Source: Sphingomonas lacunae
Lineage (GTDB): Bacteria > Pseudomonadota > Alphaproteobacteria > Sphingomonadales > Sphingomonadaceae
Length of the DNA: 64,000 nucleotides
Reading direction: 5' to 3'
NCBI RefSeq assembly: GCF_012979535.1
Contig: NZ_CP053015.1
Coordinates: 682,001-746,000 of the forward strand
A program made the translations under genes and the position numbers. Under the pieces are notes generated by a model. It ran no database searches and had not been told where the DNA came from. It saw only the letters and a program-made list of their open reading frames with translations. Shown here one piece after another: positions 18,595 through 26,690 of this stretch (position 1 is the first letter of the stretch; each line of letters opens with the position of its first letter).

Positions 18595-19833
18595 ATGCCT
18601 GGAAACTTGACGATCGGAGGCTACGCCTTTGATTCAACATTATTTGTCGAAATGGCAACACGTGCCGGTTCTGTTGCATTGATCCTGCTTGTGACTTGGG
18701 CTTTGGCCAAAATCGCGAAATGGACATTTGCCAAACTGGTAGACCGAATCAGCTTCTTTCGCCGAAGCATGTCAAGCGGAGAGAGTGTCGGGCTCACGCT
18801 CGGTCGGGTTGTATCCTTGTTCGTTTGGCTTTTTGGTCTGATCGCCATTCTGAACTATCTCCACTTTGACAGCGCGACACGCCCGATCGAAGCGATGCTG
18901 ACAGATGTCATGGGCTTTCTTCCCAATCTCATTGGCGCTGGCATCATCTTCTTTGTCGGCCTGATGATCGCGCGGATCGTCAAGGAACTGGTGGAAACGG
19001 CCATGTCGGCGGTCAACCTTGACCGCTGGGCACAAAAAGGCGGCGTCGAGCAGGTCACCGGAAATGCGGCGATCAGCAAGACCATTGGCACCATCGTCTT
19101 TGTCCTGATCATCATTCCGGTGGCAGTGGCCGCACTTCAGGCTCTGAAGGTTTCGTCAATCAGCGATCCGCTGGTCGCCATGCTGACCACCATTCTCAAC
19201 GCGGTGCCCAATATCATCGGCGCCGGCGTCATCCTCGGTCTGGCATATGTGCTCGCCCGCTTTACCGCTGGCTTGATCGAAGACCTTTTGGCTGGCCTCG
19301 GCATTGACCGAGCAGTGACGGCACTGGAAGTGCTACCGGAAAGCGCCAAGGCTTCGACAATTGCCGCGCGCATTGCAAGCGTCGCAATCATGCTGGTGGC
19401 GGCCATCGCTGCCACACGACTGTTGGGCTTTCCGGAACTCACTGTGCTGGTGGATGAGTTGCTGCAACTCGGCAGCAAGGTCATTTTTGGTGGTGTCATC
19501 ATCGTCGTCGGCGTGCTGCTCGCCAACATGCTGGCAGGGCTTGTGCGCAGCGCATCGGGTGAGGGTTTTGGCGTACAAGTGGTACGTGGAGCGACGATCA
19601 TCCTGTTCGCCGCAATGGGCCTCAAATATATGGGACTGGCCGACTCCATCATCGAAATGGCGTTCGGTGCGCTGGTGATTGGCGGTGCCGCGGCTGGTGC
19701 ATTGGCTTTTGGTCTCGGTGGACGCGATGCAGCGGCACGACTGATCGAAGACATGCGTGCCAAGGCGGATTCCGGGACTTCTGCAAAGCCAGCGGCGCGC
19801 AAAGCTCCTGCCAAAGCCAAGGGCGACACCTGA
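18595..19833 (+). CDS. membrane protein with three conserved TM-helix repeats (MscS-related)
   Basis: A 412-aa integral membrane protein of the conserved TM-helix type (PF05552) often annotated as mechanosensitive-channel-related. Three similar blocks are visible: FLPNLIGAGIIFFVGLMIARIV, AVPNIIGAGVILGLAYVLARF and LGSKVIFGGVIIVVGVLLANM, each followed by an amphipathic stretch. The MscS beta-domain is absent; the protein ends in a Lys/Ala-rich cytoplasmic tail. The start chosen is the ATG at 18595, behind the strong GGGGAAAAGGA ribosome site, rather than one at 18541. The channel role is inferred only. Confidence 0.8.
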   Translation: MPGNLTIGGYAFDSTLFVEMATRAGSVALILLVTWALAKIAKWTFAKLVDRISFFRRSMSSGESVGLTLGRVVSLFVWLFGLIAILNYLHFDSATRPIEAMLTDVMGFLPNLIGAGIIFFVGLMIARIVKELVETAMSAVNLDRWAQKGGVEQVTGNAAISKTIGTIVFVLIIIPVAVAALQALKVSSISDPLVAMLTTILNAVPNIIGAGVILGLAYVLARFTAGLIEDLLAGLGIDRAVTALEVLPESAKASTIAARIASVAIMLVAAIAATRLLGFPELTVLVDELLQLGSKVIFGGVIIVVGVLLANMLAGLVRSASGEGFGVQVVRGATIILFAAMGLKYMGLADSIIEMAFGALVIGGAAAGALAFGLGGRDAAARLIEDMRAKADSGTSAKPAARKAPAKAKGDT

Positions 19834-19876
19834 TCAAGCAATGAACATGAGCCTCCACTTTGGAAGGCTAGGGGGA

Positions 19877-19908
19877 GGGGGTCCGGCGCAAGCAGGGACC
19901 CCTTCTTG
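19877..19908 (+). terminator. intrinsic terminator after the TM-repeat gene
   Basis: GGGGTCC (19878-19884) pairs with GGACCCC (19896-19902) around an 11-base loop and is followed by TTCTT. It lies about 45 bases after the stop. The rest of the 229-base gap to 20062 shows nothing I can support. Confidence 0.75.
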
Positions 19909-20062
19909 CGTCAGGAGCAGGCGGAAACCCGACACCAAAGGAGGTCTCGATCGTCCCGCTGACACCATTGGGCACCACAACTGTCAGATGCTGCGGTCAG
20001 GACACAGAAGAAAGCTGCGATCAAGGCATGTGGCACTGGGCACAAGCCAATTGACCGGTAAC

Positions 20063-20584
20063 TTAATCCCCCCAGATGGAATCCACACTTATCCAGCCGC
20101 TCCGCCCTTCGACATCCAACATGCACCAGCCGTTGGCGCAGTCACTCAAACGGCCGACGACCCCCGGTTCCGCCCGCCATGCCACTGGCGCATCTGCCGC
20201 AGGGGCACTTCTGAGCGCTTGGGCTCCGGTGCCGATGACAATGGCGGTCCTGCGGCCCGTAAGCAGTCGCTTGTGCATCCAGCCAACAACACCGTCCGGA
20301 TCCTCGACCCGCCGCCAGTCATCACGCACCGCCAGAACGCGAAGCGGCAAGCCCATGCGACGATATTCCCACAAAGCCCGCATTTCGGAAGCCGGGCCGG
20401 CGCGCATTATGGCCCGAGGGCGATTGATCGACACCCAATAAGGTGGCCGCTGGTCCGCAGCATGCGCAGCAGGAGCCGTCGCCAACGTCAGCAAAAGGCC
20501 GGTCGAAGGCACCATAGCCAGGGCTGCTCCAGCGAAAGCAAGGCGCAACAGCCCGCAGGGTTGCCGGGCGACCGGATCGGACAT
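20063..20584 (-). CDS. exported bacterial SH3-domain protein
   Basis: A 173-aa protein with a signal peptide (about residues 1-43, ending AAHA). Two SH3-like modules follow. The first starts near SINRPRAIMRAGPASEMRALW and contains DDWRRVEDPDGVVGWMHKRLL; the second contains ALRSAPAADAPVAWRAEPGVVG and ends GRSGWISVDSIWGD. Such modules usually bind cell-wall peptides. It is divergent from the dehydrogenase gene, with 125 bases between start codons. Partner and exact role unknown. Confidence 0.85.
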   Translation of the reverse strand: MSDPVARQPCGLLRLAFAGAALAMVPSTGLLLTLATAPAAHAADQRPPYWVSINRPRAIMRAGPASEMRALWEYRRMGLPLRVLAVRDDWRRVEDPDGVVGWMHKRLLTGRRTAIVIGTGAQALRSAPAADAPVAWRAEPGVVGRLSDCANGWCMLDVEGRSGWISVDSIWGD

Positions 20585-20709
20585 GGTTCAACTCTCCCGA
20601 TAGACAGGCATTGCTTGCCAAAGCGGGACGGCGCGATCAAGTGCGCAGTCCGAACATCGCCGTGTCACGATCGCTTGACCTAACGGCACGCTCGCGCTCT
20701 ATCCGGTCT

Positions 20710-21711
20710 ATGCCCGATTCCATTACCCGCCCTCGCCGCCCGCGCGTTTTGGTGACGCGTCGCCTGATGCCTGCCGTTGAGGCGCGTATGGCCGAACTAT
20801 TTGAAGTCACCCTATCATCCGACGATATGCCGATGAGCAGGGAACATCTCGTGGCTGCCGCACAGAATTGCGATGTGCTGGTGCCGACATTGACCGATCG
20901 GATTGACGCAGCGTTGATCGACGCAGCTGGACCCGATCTCAAACTGATCGCCAATTATGGCAATGGCATAGACCATATTGACCTGAAGGCCGCCCGCGCC
21001 CGCAATATAGTCGTGACCAACACGCCAGGTGTCTTCACCGAGGACACTGCCGACATGACCATGGCGTTGATGCTCTCGATTCCGCGACGACTGGTTGAGG
21101 GCAACAAGTTGGTCCGTTCAGGCCAATGGTCAGGTTGGAGCCCCACACATATGCTTGGTCACCGCGTTGGTGGAAAGCTGTTGGGCATCATCGGGCTGGG
21201 TCGTATCGGTCAGGCGGTTGCCCGCCGTGCGCGCGCATTCGGCCTTTCCATCCATTATCACAACCGTCACAGGTTGCCGCAAGGGTTGGAGGAGCAGTTT
21301 GGGGCAACATGGCATGCAACGCCGGACACGCTTTTGCGGATCGCGGACATCGTTTCAATTCACTGCCCGCATACGGCAGAGACACATGAGATGCTCAACG
21401 AACGGCGCCTCAATTCGATGAAGCCTACCGCGTATCTGATCAACACGGCACGCGGGGAAATCTGCGACGAAGAAGCCCTGATCAACGCCTTGCAGCATCG
21501 ACGTATCGCAGGGGCGGGATTGGACGTCTTTAGTCATGAGCCAGCCATTGACCCACGCTTTATCGACCTCGACAATGTCGTGTTGCTGCCCCACGTGGGA
21601 TCCGCGACCTATGAAGGCCGGGAGGAATCGGGAGCCCGTGTCGTAGCCAACATCAGGGCCTGGGTTGATGGCCACCGGCCGCCCGACCAGATCCTGGAAG
21701 GTTGGCGTTAA
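20710..21711 (+). CDS. D-2-hydroxyacid dehydrogenase (glyoxylate/hydroxypyruvate reductase type)
   Basis: NAD(P)-dependent dehydrogenase of the D-isomer family, most like glyoxylate/hydroxypyruvate reductases (GyaR). The 333-aa protein starts MPDSITRPRRPRVLVTRRL at the ATG at 20710. The Rossmann motif GIIGLGRIGQAVARRARAFG is complete. Catalytic positions are visible in NTARGEICDEEALI (Arg), LDVFSHEPAIDP (Glu) and LLPHVGSAT (His). Substrate assignment within the family is tentative. Confidence 0.88.
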   Translation: MPDSITRPRRPRVLVTRRLMPAVEARMAELFEVTLSSDDMPMSREHLVAAAQNCDVLVPTLTDRIDAALIDAAGPDLKLIANYGNGIDHIDLKAARARNIVVTNTPGVFTEDTADMTMALMLSIPRRLVEGNKLVRSGQWSGWSPTHMLGHRVGGKLLGIIGLGRIGQAVARRARAFGLSIHYHNRHRLPQGLEEQFGATWHATPDTLLRIADIVSIHCPHTAETHEMLNERRLNSMKPTAYLINTARGEICDEEALINALQHRRIAGAGLDVFSHEPAIDPRFIDLDNVVLLPHVGSATYEGREESGARVVANIRAWVDGHRPPDQILEGWR

Positions 21712-21846
21712 TCGGGGCGCGCATGTCCGAATAGGTCCGCCATAGTGCGAACCGCCGTTGCCGCGTGGAAAGTTTAGGGCAATATTCACCATAACCGGCG
21801 ATAAGCATGGCTTGGTTTGCCAAAATGATGGGGAACAAAGAACCTG

Positions 21847-23109
21847 ATGCGCCCGACCCTGCACAGCGCCATAGGCGCCATCACACTCGCCACAACCTTA
21901 GGCCTTGCAACTCCAGCCAGCGCTGCGCTTCCACAAGAAGCATTGACGGTGTTGGCTGACAGCGGGGACACTGCGTGGCTTCTGGGGGGTACGCTGATTG
22001 CAATGGCGGCTGGCATCCCCGGCCTGCTTTTGTTTTTTGTTGGTCATTCCGGAATCGCCAGCGCCCATCGGGTTTTGACCGCAACAACCGCTGCAATGAT
22101 GTTGGCGACCTTATTGTTCTTTGCGGTGGGTTACAGCCTGATGTTTGACCTGCTGACGGCCAATGCGTTGAGCAGCTGGCTGGGTGGTGGTGCGAATGTC
22201 ATGCTCAATGCAATGGGCACGGTCCGTGACGGCACCACAATTCCGGAAACCGGATTCGTCCTGCTCAGACTCTGCTTCATTCTTCTGTCAGTGGCCATGC
22301 TAGCTGCGGTGCTCGCACCCCGTGCGCACGCCGGCTGGTTACTCGGCTTCTCCATCCTTTGGATGCTGCTCGTGCTTGTGCCGGTGAATCGCTGGCTTTC
22401 CGATTCGGGCTGGCTAGCGGCTTCAGGAACCCTCGACTATGTCGGTGGGCTGAGCATCTTCTACTGCACAGCCGCCTCCGCTCTGGTGGCGTCGGTCCTG
22501 ATTGGCGGCAAACCGGTCGACGACATACGGCCGATGCCGGTAATGCAATTGGCGGGTGCCCTGCTTATGCTGGTGGGGCTTGCCGGACTGGCAGCAGCAT
22601 CGACCGGTGGCGCAAGCGACGATGCCGCCGTCGCCATTATCAACCTGCTTACCGCTGGTGCAACTGCTGCCCTCATGCTTTCAGCCATGCGCCGCAGCCT
22701 GACGGCTGAGACATTGGCGCTTGGACTGGTCGCGGGGACCGTTGGCATGGCTGCCGGCGGAGACGGCGTCTCGGTCGGCGGTGCCTGGCTGATTGGGATT
22801 GGTGCAGCAGTGGCTGCGCAGTTCGGTCCTCGATTGATGCCCAAACGCTTTGTCTGGCAGCAAGGCAGTGCGACGATGATCAGCGTCGCCGGAGCAGCCA
22901 AAACCGGTGCGCTCCTGTTTGCCATCTTTCTGGCCTTCCAGCCATTTGGCGGCAGCGGCTATCCCGAAGGCATGACCATGTCAGGCCAGATCATTGCCCA
23001 ACTGATTGCCATTCTGGCTATCGCTGGCTGGTCCATGTTCGGGACGCTCATCGCAGCGCTGTCTGTCGGCCTGCTGATGCCAATGCGAAGTGCTGCCCCG
23101 GCTGACTGA
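21847..23109 (+). CDS. divergent Amt/AmtB-like membrane protein lacking the twin histidines
   Basis: A 420-aa multi-helix membrane protein with a signal-like N-terminus ending PASAALP and an ammonium-transporter layout. WLLGGTLIAMAAGIPGLLLFFVGHSG corresponds to the first AmtB helix, and the block VNRWLSDSGWLAASGTLDYVGG corresponds to the AmtB segment with the conserved Asp. However, the position equivalent to E. coli AmtB H168 (GGTVVHINA) reads GGLSIFYCT, so the His is Phe, and I see no equivalent of H318. Transport of ammonium is therefore doubtful. No glnK gene is adjacent. Confidence 0.75.
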   Translation: MRPTLHSAIGAITLATTLGLATPASAALPQEALTVLADSGDTAWLLGGTLIAMAAGIPGLLLFFVGHSGIASAHRVLTATTAAMMLATLLFFAVGYSLMFDLLTANALSSWLGGGANVMLNAMGTVRDGTTIPETGFVLLRLCFILLSVAMLAAVLAPRAHAGWLLGFSILWMLLVLVPVNRWLSDSGWLAASGTLDYVGGLSIFYCTAASALVASVLIGGKPVDDIRPMPVMQLAGALLMLVGLAGLAAASTGGASDDAAVAIINLLTAGATAALMLSAMRRSLTAETLALGLVAGTVGMAAGGDGVSVGGAWLIGIGAAVAAQFGPRLMPKRFVWQQGSATMISVAGAAKTGALLFAIFLAFQPFGGSGYPEGMTMSGQIIAQLIAILAIAGWSMFGTLIAALSVGLLMPMRSAAPAD

Positions 23110-23128
23110 CCCAAAGGTCAGTCGCCGG
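23098..23128. terminator. symmetrical hairpin spanning two convergent stop codons
   Basis: Eight perfect base pairs (23104-23111 with 23116-23123, loop CAAA), extended by CCGGC/GCCGG (23098-23102, 23124-23128) past a single bulge. Both stop codons, TGA of the Amt-like gene and the reverse TGA of the oxygenase, lie inside the stem. No U-run follows on either strand, so termination efficiency is uncertain, but convergent placement suggests a shared 3' end structure. Confidence 0.65.
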
Positions 23129-24530
23129 TCAGTATCCGGTCAATCAACTGCTGAACCGTCGGGGTAAAGTTGTTCGAGTAGAAGGGATCCTGCTTGAACC
23201 GGTAAGCCGAGTGGCCAGCGAACATCAGATTATCGTCCACCGGTCCGCCATGGGCGATGTCCTGCAAGGTTTTCTGGATACAGAAACTGCGCGGATCAGC
23301 CAATCGCCCCGTGGTGTAATCATCATGGTCCTTCCATGACGAAAAGCCGCAATGGGAAAGGCAGCCCATGCATTCCGTCTGATCGGTGTGGATCTGTTCC
23401 TTTTCCGCCGGGTCAACAAAGACCAGCGTGTCGTCAGGTGTCTTCAGTGCCGAAGTGTAGCCCTGAGCGATCCAGCGCTGCGCTGCATCCTGACTCTCTT
23501 GGCTGACCCAATATTTCTTCCGGTCAGCTTCCAGCCTTACAGGCGTCTCCGGCGACTCCGCCTTGCCAAACGGAATCTGCCTCTCACTGCGAGCCTGCAG
23601 ACGGAGAAGGAATGGGGTCTTCACCGCCGATGAATAGAATCCGGTTGGAGAGAATTTGTGCAGCAACACATCGCCGGGTTCAATTGTTCGCAAAGCATCT
23701 TTCCATCCTTGCGGAATCGGGCTTTCCTGGGTCAGCAACGGACGGGTACCAAATTGGAAGGCAATCTGGCCCAATTCCGGATTGTCGATCCAGTCATTCC
23801 ATTCGCGCAGGCACCAGACTCCACCAGCCATGACAATCGGCACGCTATCGGAAACCCCTTCGGCGCGCATGACATCGCGCAGCGCCTTGACGCGGGGATA
23901 GGGGTCCTCCGGCTTCAGCGGGTCTTCGGCGTTGGACAGGCCATTGTGACCGCCAGCGAGCCACGGGTCCTCATAGACTACCGCGCCCAGCCATTCCGGA
24001 ACCTTGGAATAGGCTCGCTTCCACAGCGCCCTAAACGCTCGGGCTGATGACACGATCGGCAGATAATGGACGCCATATTTGGCAGCAATTTCGCTGAGCT
24101 TGTAAGGCATCCCTGCGCCGCAGGTAACGCCAGTGACCTTGTCACCCACCTGCTCAAGGATACCATGCAGGATAGGCTGGGACCCGCCCATTTCCCACAA
24201 GACGTTGATATTGATAGCGCCTTTGCCATTCGCAATCTCATGAGCGCGCTCAATCTGAGCTACCGCTCCGCGTATGCCATAAGCGATCAGTTCATCGTGC
24301 CGCTCGCGTCGGGTCATGCCGGCAAACACCTGAGGGATGATCTTGCCAGTCGGATCATAGCTGTCCGCGTTGACCGCGCTGATCGTGCCGATGCCGCCTG
24401 CGGCCGCCCATGCGCCCGAACTCATATGATTGGTTGCTGCGACACCCTTGCCGCCTTCAATCAATGGCCACACCTCGCGCCCGCCATAGACGATAGGCCT
24501 CAACCCCTTGAACAACGAATCCACTCCCAC
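23118..24530 (-). CDS. nitronate monooxygenase-like FMN oxidoreductase with C-terminal Cys cluster
   Basis: A 470-aa TIM-barrel flavoprotein of the NMO / NAD(P)H-dependent flavin oxidoreductase group. FMN-binding features include TNHMSSGAWAAAGGIGTISA near the start and PIVMAGGVWCLREWNDW followed by IAFQFGTRPLLT. It is longer than typical NMOs and carries four cysteines near the end: C387, C390 and C394 in TECMGCLSHCGFS, plus C417, which could bind iron-sulfur or zinc. The start is a GTG at 24530; no ATG is available nearby. The physiological substrate is unknown. Convergent with the Amt-like gene, 8 bases apart. Confidence 0.82.
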   Translation of the reverse strand: MGVDSLFKGLRPIVYGGREVWPLIEGGKGVAATNHMSSGAWAAAGGIGTISAVNADSYDPTGKIIPQVFAGMTRRERHDELIAYGIRGAVAQIERAHEIANGKGAININVLWEMGGSQPILHGILEQVGDKVTGVTCGAGMPYKLSEIAAKYGVHYLPIVSSARAFRALWKRAYSKVPEWLGAVVYEDPWLAGGHNGLSNAEDPLKPEDPYPRVKALRDVMRAEGVSDSVPIVMAGGVWCLREWNDWIDNPELGQIAFQFGTRPLLTQESPIPQGWKDALRTIEPGDVLLHKFSPTGFYSSAVKTPFLLRLQARSERQIPFGKAESPETPVRLEADRKKYWVSQESQDAAQRWIAQGYTSALKTPDDTLVFVDPAEKEQIHTDQTECMGCLSHCGFSSWKDHDDYTTGRLADPRSFCIQKTLQDIAHGGPVDDNLMFAGHSAYRFKQDPFYSNNFTPTVQQLIDRILTGD

Positions 24531-24592
24531 TTATGCCCCCCACACTTCCCTGTCCGCCTATAATCGGCGCACCGGAAAATGCGCGCCCTTTT

Positions 24593-25747
24593 TTACAGTC
24601 CTGCAAACAGGCCGGGATGGGCCATCACATGTCCATAAAGGCGCGCATAGCGGGACACCATCCCGCCCTCATCAAACTCGGCTAGGGCCTTGCGGCGATT
24701 GTCCAAACCGATCGACCGGCGCAGCGAAGCATCATTGGCCAAGCGCATGATGGCACCGGCAAGATCCTTCGCTGTCCGTTCCACAATGAATGGCAGATTG
24801 GACGGCGCGACCATCAGGCGCGCATCGCCCACCGGCGGAGCCACCACGGCCAGCCCTGCTGCCATGGCCTCCATCACGGCAATGGGCTGTTGTTCGGACA
24901 ATGACGACAAGGCCATCATATCGAACAGGCCAACAAAGGACGCAGGCTGGCTCATGAAACCAGGCATGAACAGGCGATCTGCGACACCAAGCGCATCGGC
25001 ACGGGCCTTGATCGCCGAGCGTTCGGGGCCATCACCGGCGATCACCAGCCGGATATGGGGTGGGGTCAAGGCTAGTGCTTCAACAAGCAACGGCAGATCC
25101 TTGACTGCACGCAAACCCGCAATGGTGCCAACCACCACATCCCCCGAGACACGGGCAAAGCCGGGAATGACGTCCGGCAATGGCTTGACGGCATAGTCGT
25201 CCACACGAATGCCATTGGAAATGCGGGTAACCGGCAGATGGCTTCCCCATTCACGCCTGACGATCGCCTCCAGCAATTGGCTGGGCACAACCACACTCCG
25301 CGCGGTTGGCAGGGCGACCCGACGGAAAAGGCTTCGCTTCCAGTTGAAGCGCTCACTCTCATCCGCGTTGAAACCATCTTCATGGTGGATCAGGGGTGGC
25401 AGCTTCATGACGGGAGCCAACAGCCGATGCGCCATCACTGCATCCATGGCTCCCCAATTGTAGGTGAGGATCAGGTCGAAATTCTGGAAATAGCGGCCAA
25501 GAGCCAGATATCGCGCCGGGTCAGGTTTTCCATACAGGGCGGGCGCCCGGACCTCGTCGGGAAAGTCGACCGAAACATGAGGTTCTATCGCCTTTCTGGC
25601 ACCCATTTGATCAGGCATCGCCGACAAGATGGTATGGCGCACGCGGTCGCCAAATATGTTCATCAAGCGCACGGCTCTCGCTTCCTTGCCACCCAACGAA
25701 AAAGTCGAATGGCAATGAAGAATGGCCGGCCGCGGCTGGCTTGTCAT
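24593..25747 (-). CDS. GT4-type glycosyltransferase
   Basis: A 384-aa cytoplasmic glycosyltransferase with two Rossmann domains. The N-terminal domain has HCHSTFSLGGKEARAVRLMN. The C-terminal domain has VVGTIAGLRAVKDLPLLVEAL, RLVIAGDGPERSAIKARA and the nucleotide-sugar motif SLSEQQPIAVMEAMAAGLAVV, with E near the end of the motif as in retaining GT-B enzymes. Acceptor and sugar are unknown; no polysaccharide cluster surrounds it. Its ATG overlaps the stop of the hydrolase gene by 4 bases. Confidence 0.88.
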   Translation of the reverse strand: MTSQPRPAILHCHSTFSLGGKEARAVRLMNIFGDRVRHTILSAMPDQMGARKAIEPHVSVDFPDEVRAPALYGKPDPARYLALGRYFQNFDLILTYNWGAMDAVMAHRLLAPVMKLPPLIHHEDGFNADESERFNWKRSLFRRVALPTARSVVVPSQLLEAIVRREWGSHLPVTRISNGIRVDDYAVKPLPDVIPGFARVSGDVVVGTIAGLRAVKDLPLLVEALALTPPHIRLVIAGDGPERSAIKARADALGVADRLFMPGFMSQPASFVGLFDMMALSSLSEQQPIAVMEAMAAGLAVVAPPVGDARLMVAPSNLPFIVERTAKDLAGAIMRLANDASLRRSIGLDNRRKALAEFDEGGMVSRYARLYGHVMAHPGLFAGL

Positions 25748-26682
25748 TCGGCGATACCGCCAACAAAGGCGTCAATCGCCACGACCGCCTCGACTTCATC
25801 CAACGTTGGCGCATGACCAACACCCGGTATGGTAACCAGCTTGCCCTGTGTAAGGCGAGCCGCCATCTTGACAGCGGAATCCGCCCCCAGAATGTCCGAC
25901 AATGCCCCCCGAACAATCAGCGTTGGCGTATGCGAAAGACCTTCAAAAGCTGGCCATAGATCAACACCGGCCTCACCCCCCGGCAGTTTGAATGGCTGCG
26001 CGATGTTCGCATCATAGTCAGCGACGATCACGCCCTCCGGAGTGATCTTGTGGGATCGCTTCACAGCCACGATCCATTGTTGCAACGTCCAGTCAGGATA
26101 GACAGCAGCATTGGTGGCGGCGATGGCACGGGCGCAATGCACCCAAGTCGGATAGCTGCTGGCTTGCCCAACATAACCGCGAATTCGATCCAGCCCGGCA
26201 GGCTCAATTTCGGGACCGATATCATTCAAGACAGCGCCTGCAATCAGACCTGGGCGCATGGCACTCAACAACATTGTCACAAGACCGCCCAGCGAGGTCC
26301 CCACCAGCATGGCCCGATGCGCCCCAATATCGTCGAGCAACGCCAGAACGTCCTGCACATAGGTCAGCGGCGTGTACGTCATTGCGTCCTTGGCATAGCC
26401 GCTATCTCCCCGTCCCCGCAGGTTAATGGCATAGACTGGGCGGGTGGCGGCGAGATGTGGAGCGAGTTGCTCAAAATCCCTGGCATTCCGGGTCAGACCG
26501 GGAATGCAAAGCAGCGGCATGGCGGCCTGGTCCCGATCGGTGCGATGGTCATAGAGCCGCGCGTGGAGGCGAATGCCGTCGGACGACCACCAATAATGAT
26601 CGGTCCAGTCGACGCCCTTGCGCGGATGTCGGGTGTATGTTTCAGTCGCTGCGCTTGCACCTTGTACCATAGCCTCTAGCAT
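25744..26682 (-). CDS. alpha/beta hydrolase
   Basis: A 312-aa hydrolase of the alpha/beta fold. The nucleophile elbow is S130 in LVGTSLGGLVTM, the oxyanion region is CIPGLTRNARDFEQLAP, and the catalytic His is in GVGHAPTLDE near the end. The substrate cannot be inferred. The start codon at 26682 is only 8 bases from the SelO start on the other strand; a second ATG at 26670 would leave 20. It is followed, with a 4-base overlap, by the glycosyltransferase. Confidence 0.85.
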   Translation of the reverse strand: MLEAMVQGASAATETYTRHPRKGVDWTDHYWWSSDGIRLHARLYDHRTDRDQAAMPLLCIPGLTRNARDFEQLAPHLAATRPVYAINLRGRGDSGYAKDAMTYTPLTYVQDVLALLDDIGAHRAMLVGTSLGGLVTMLLSAMRPGLIAGAVLNDIGPEIEPAGLDRIRGYVGQASSYPTWVHCARAIAATNAAVYPDWTLQQWIVAVKRSHKITPEGVIVADYDANIAQPFKLPGGEAGVDLWPAFEGLSHTPTLIVRGALSDILGADSAVKMAARLTQGKLVTIPGVGHAPTLDEVEAVVAIDAFVGGIAE

Positions 26683-26690
26683 ATCGCGCC

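Noticed and set aside
19911..20126. A 71-residue minus-strand frame in the gap after the TM-repeat gene.
   Set aside because: Overlaps the SH3 gene end in another frame, with no ribosome site and a Cys-rich random-looking sequence.
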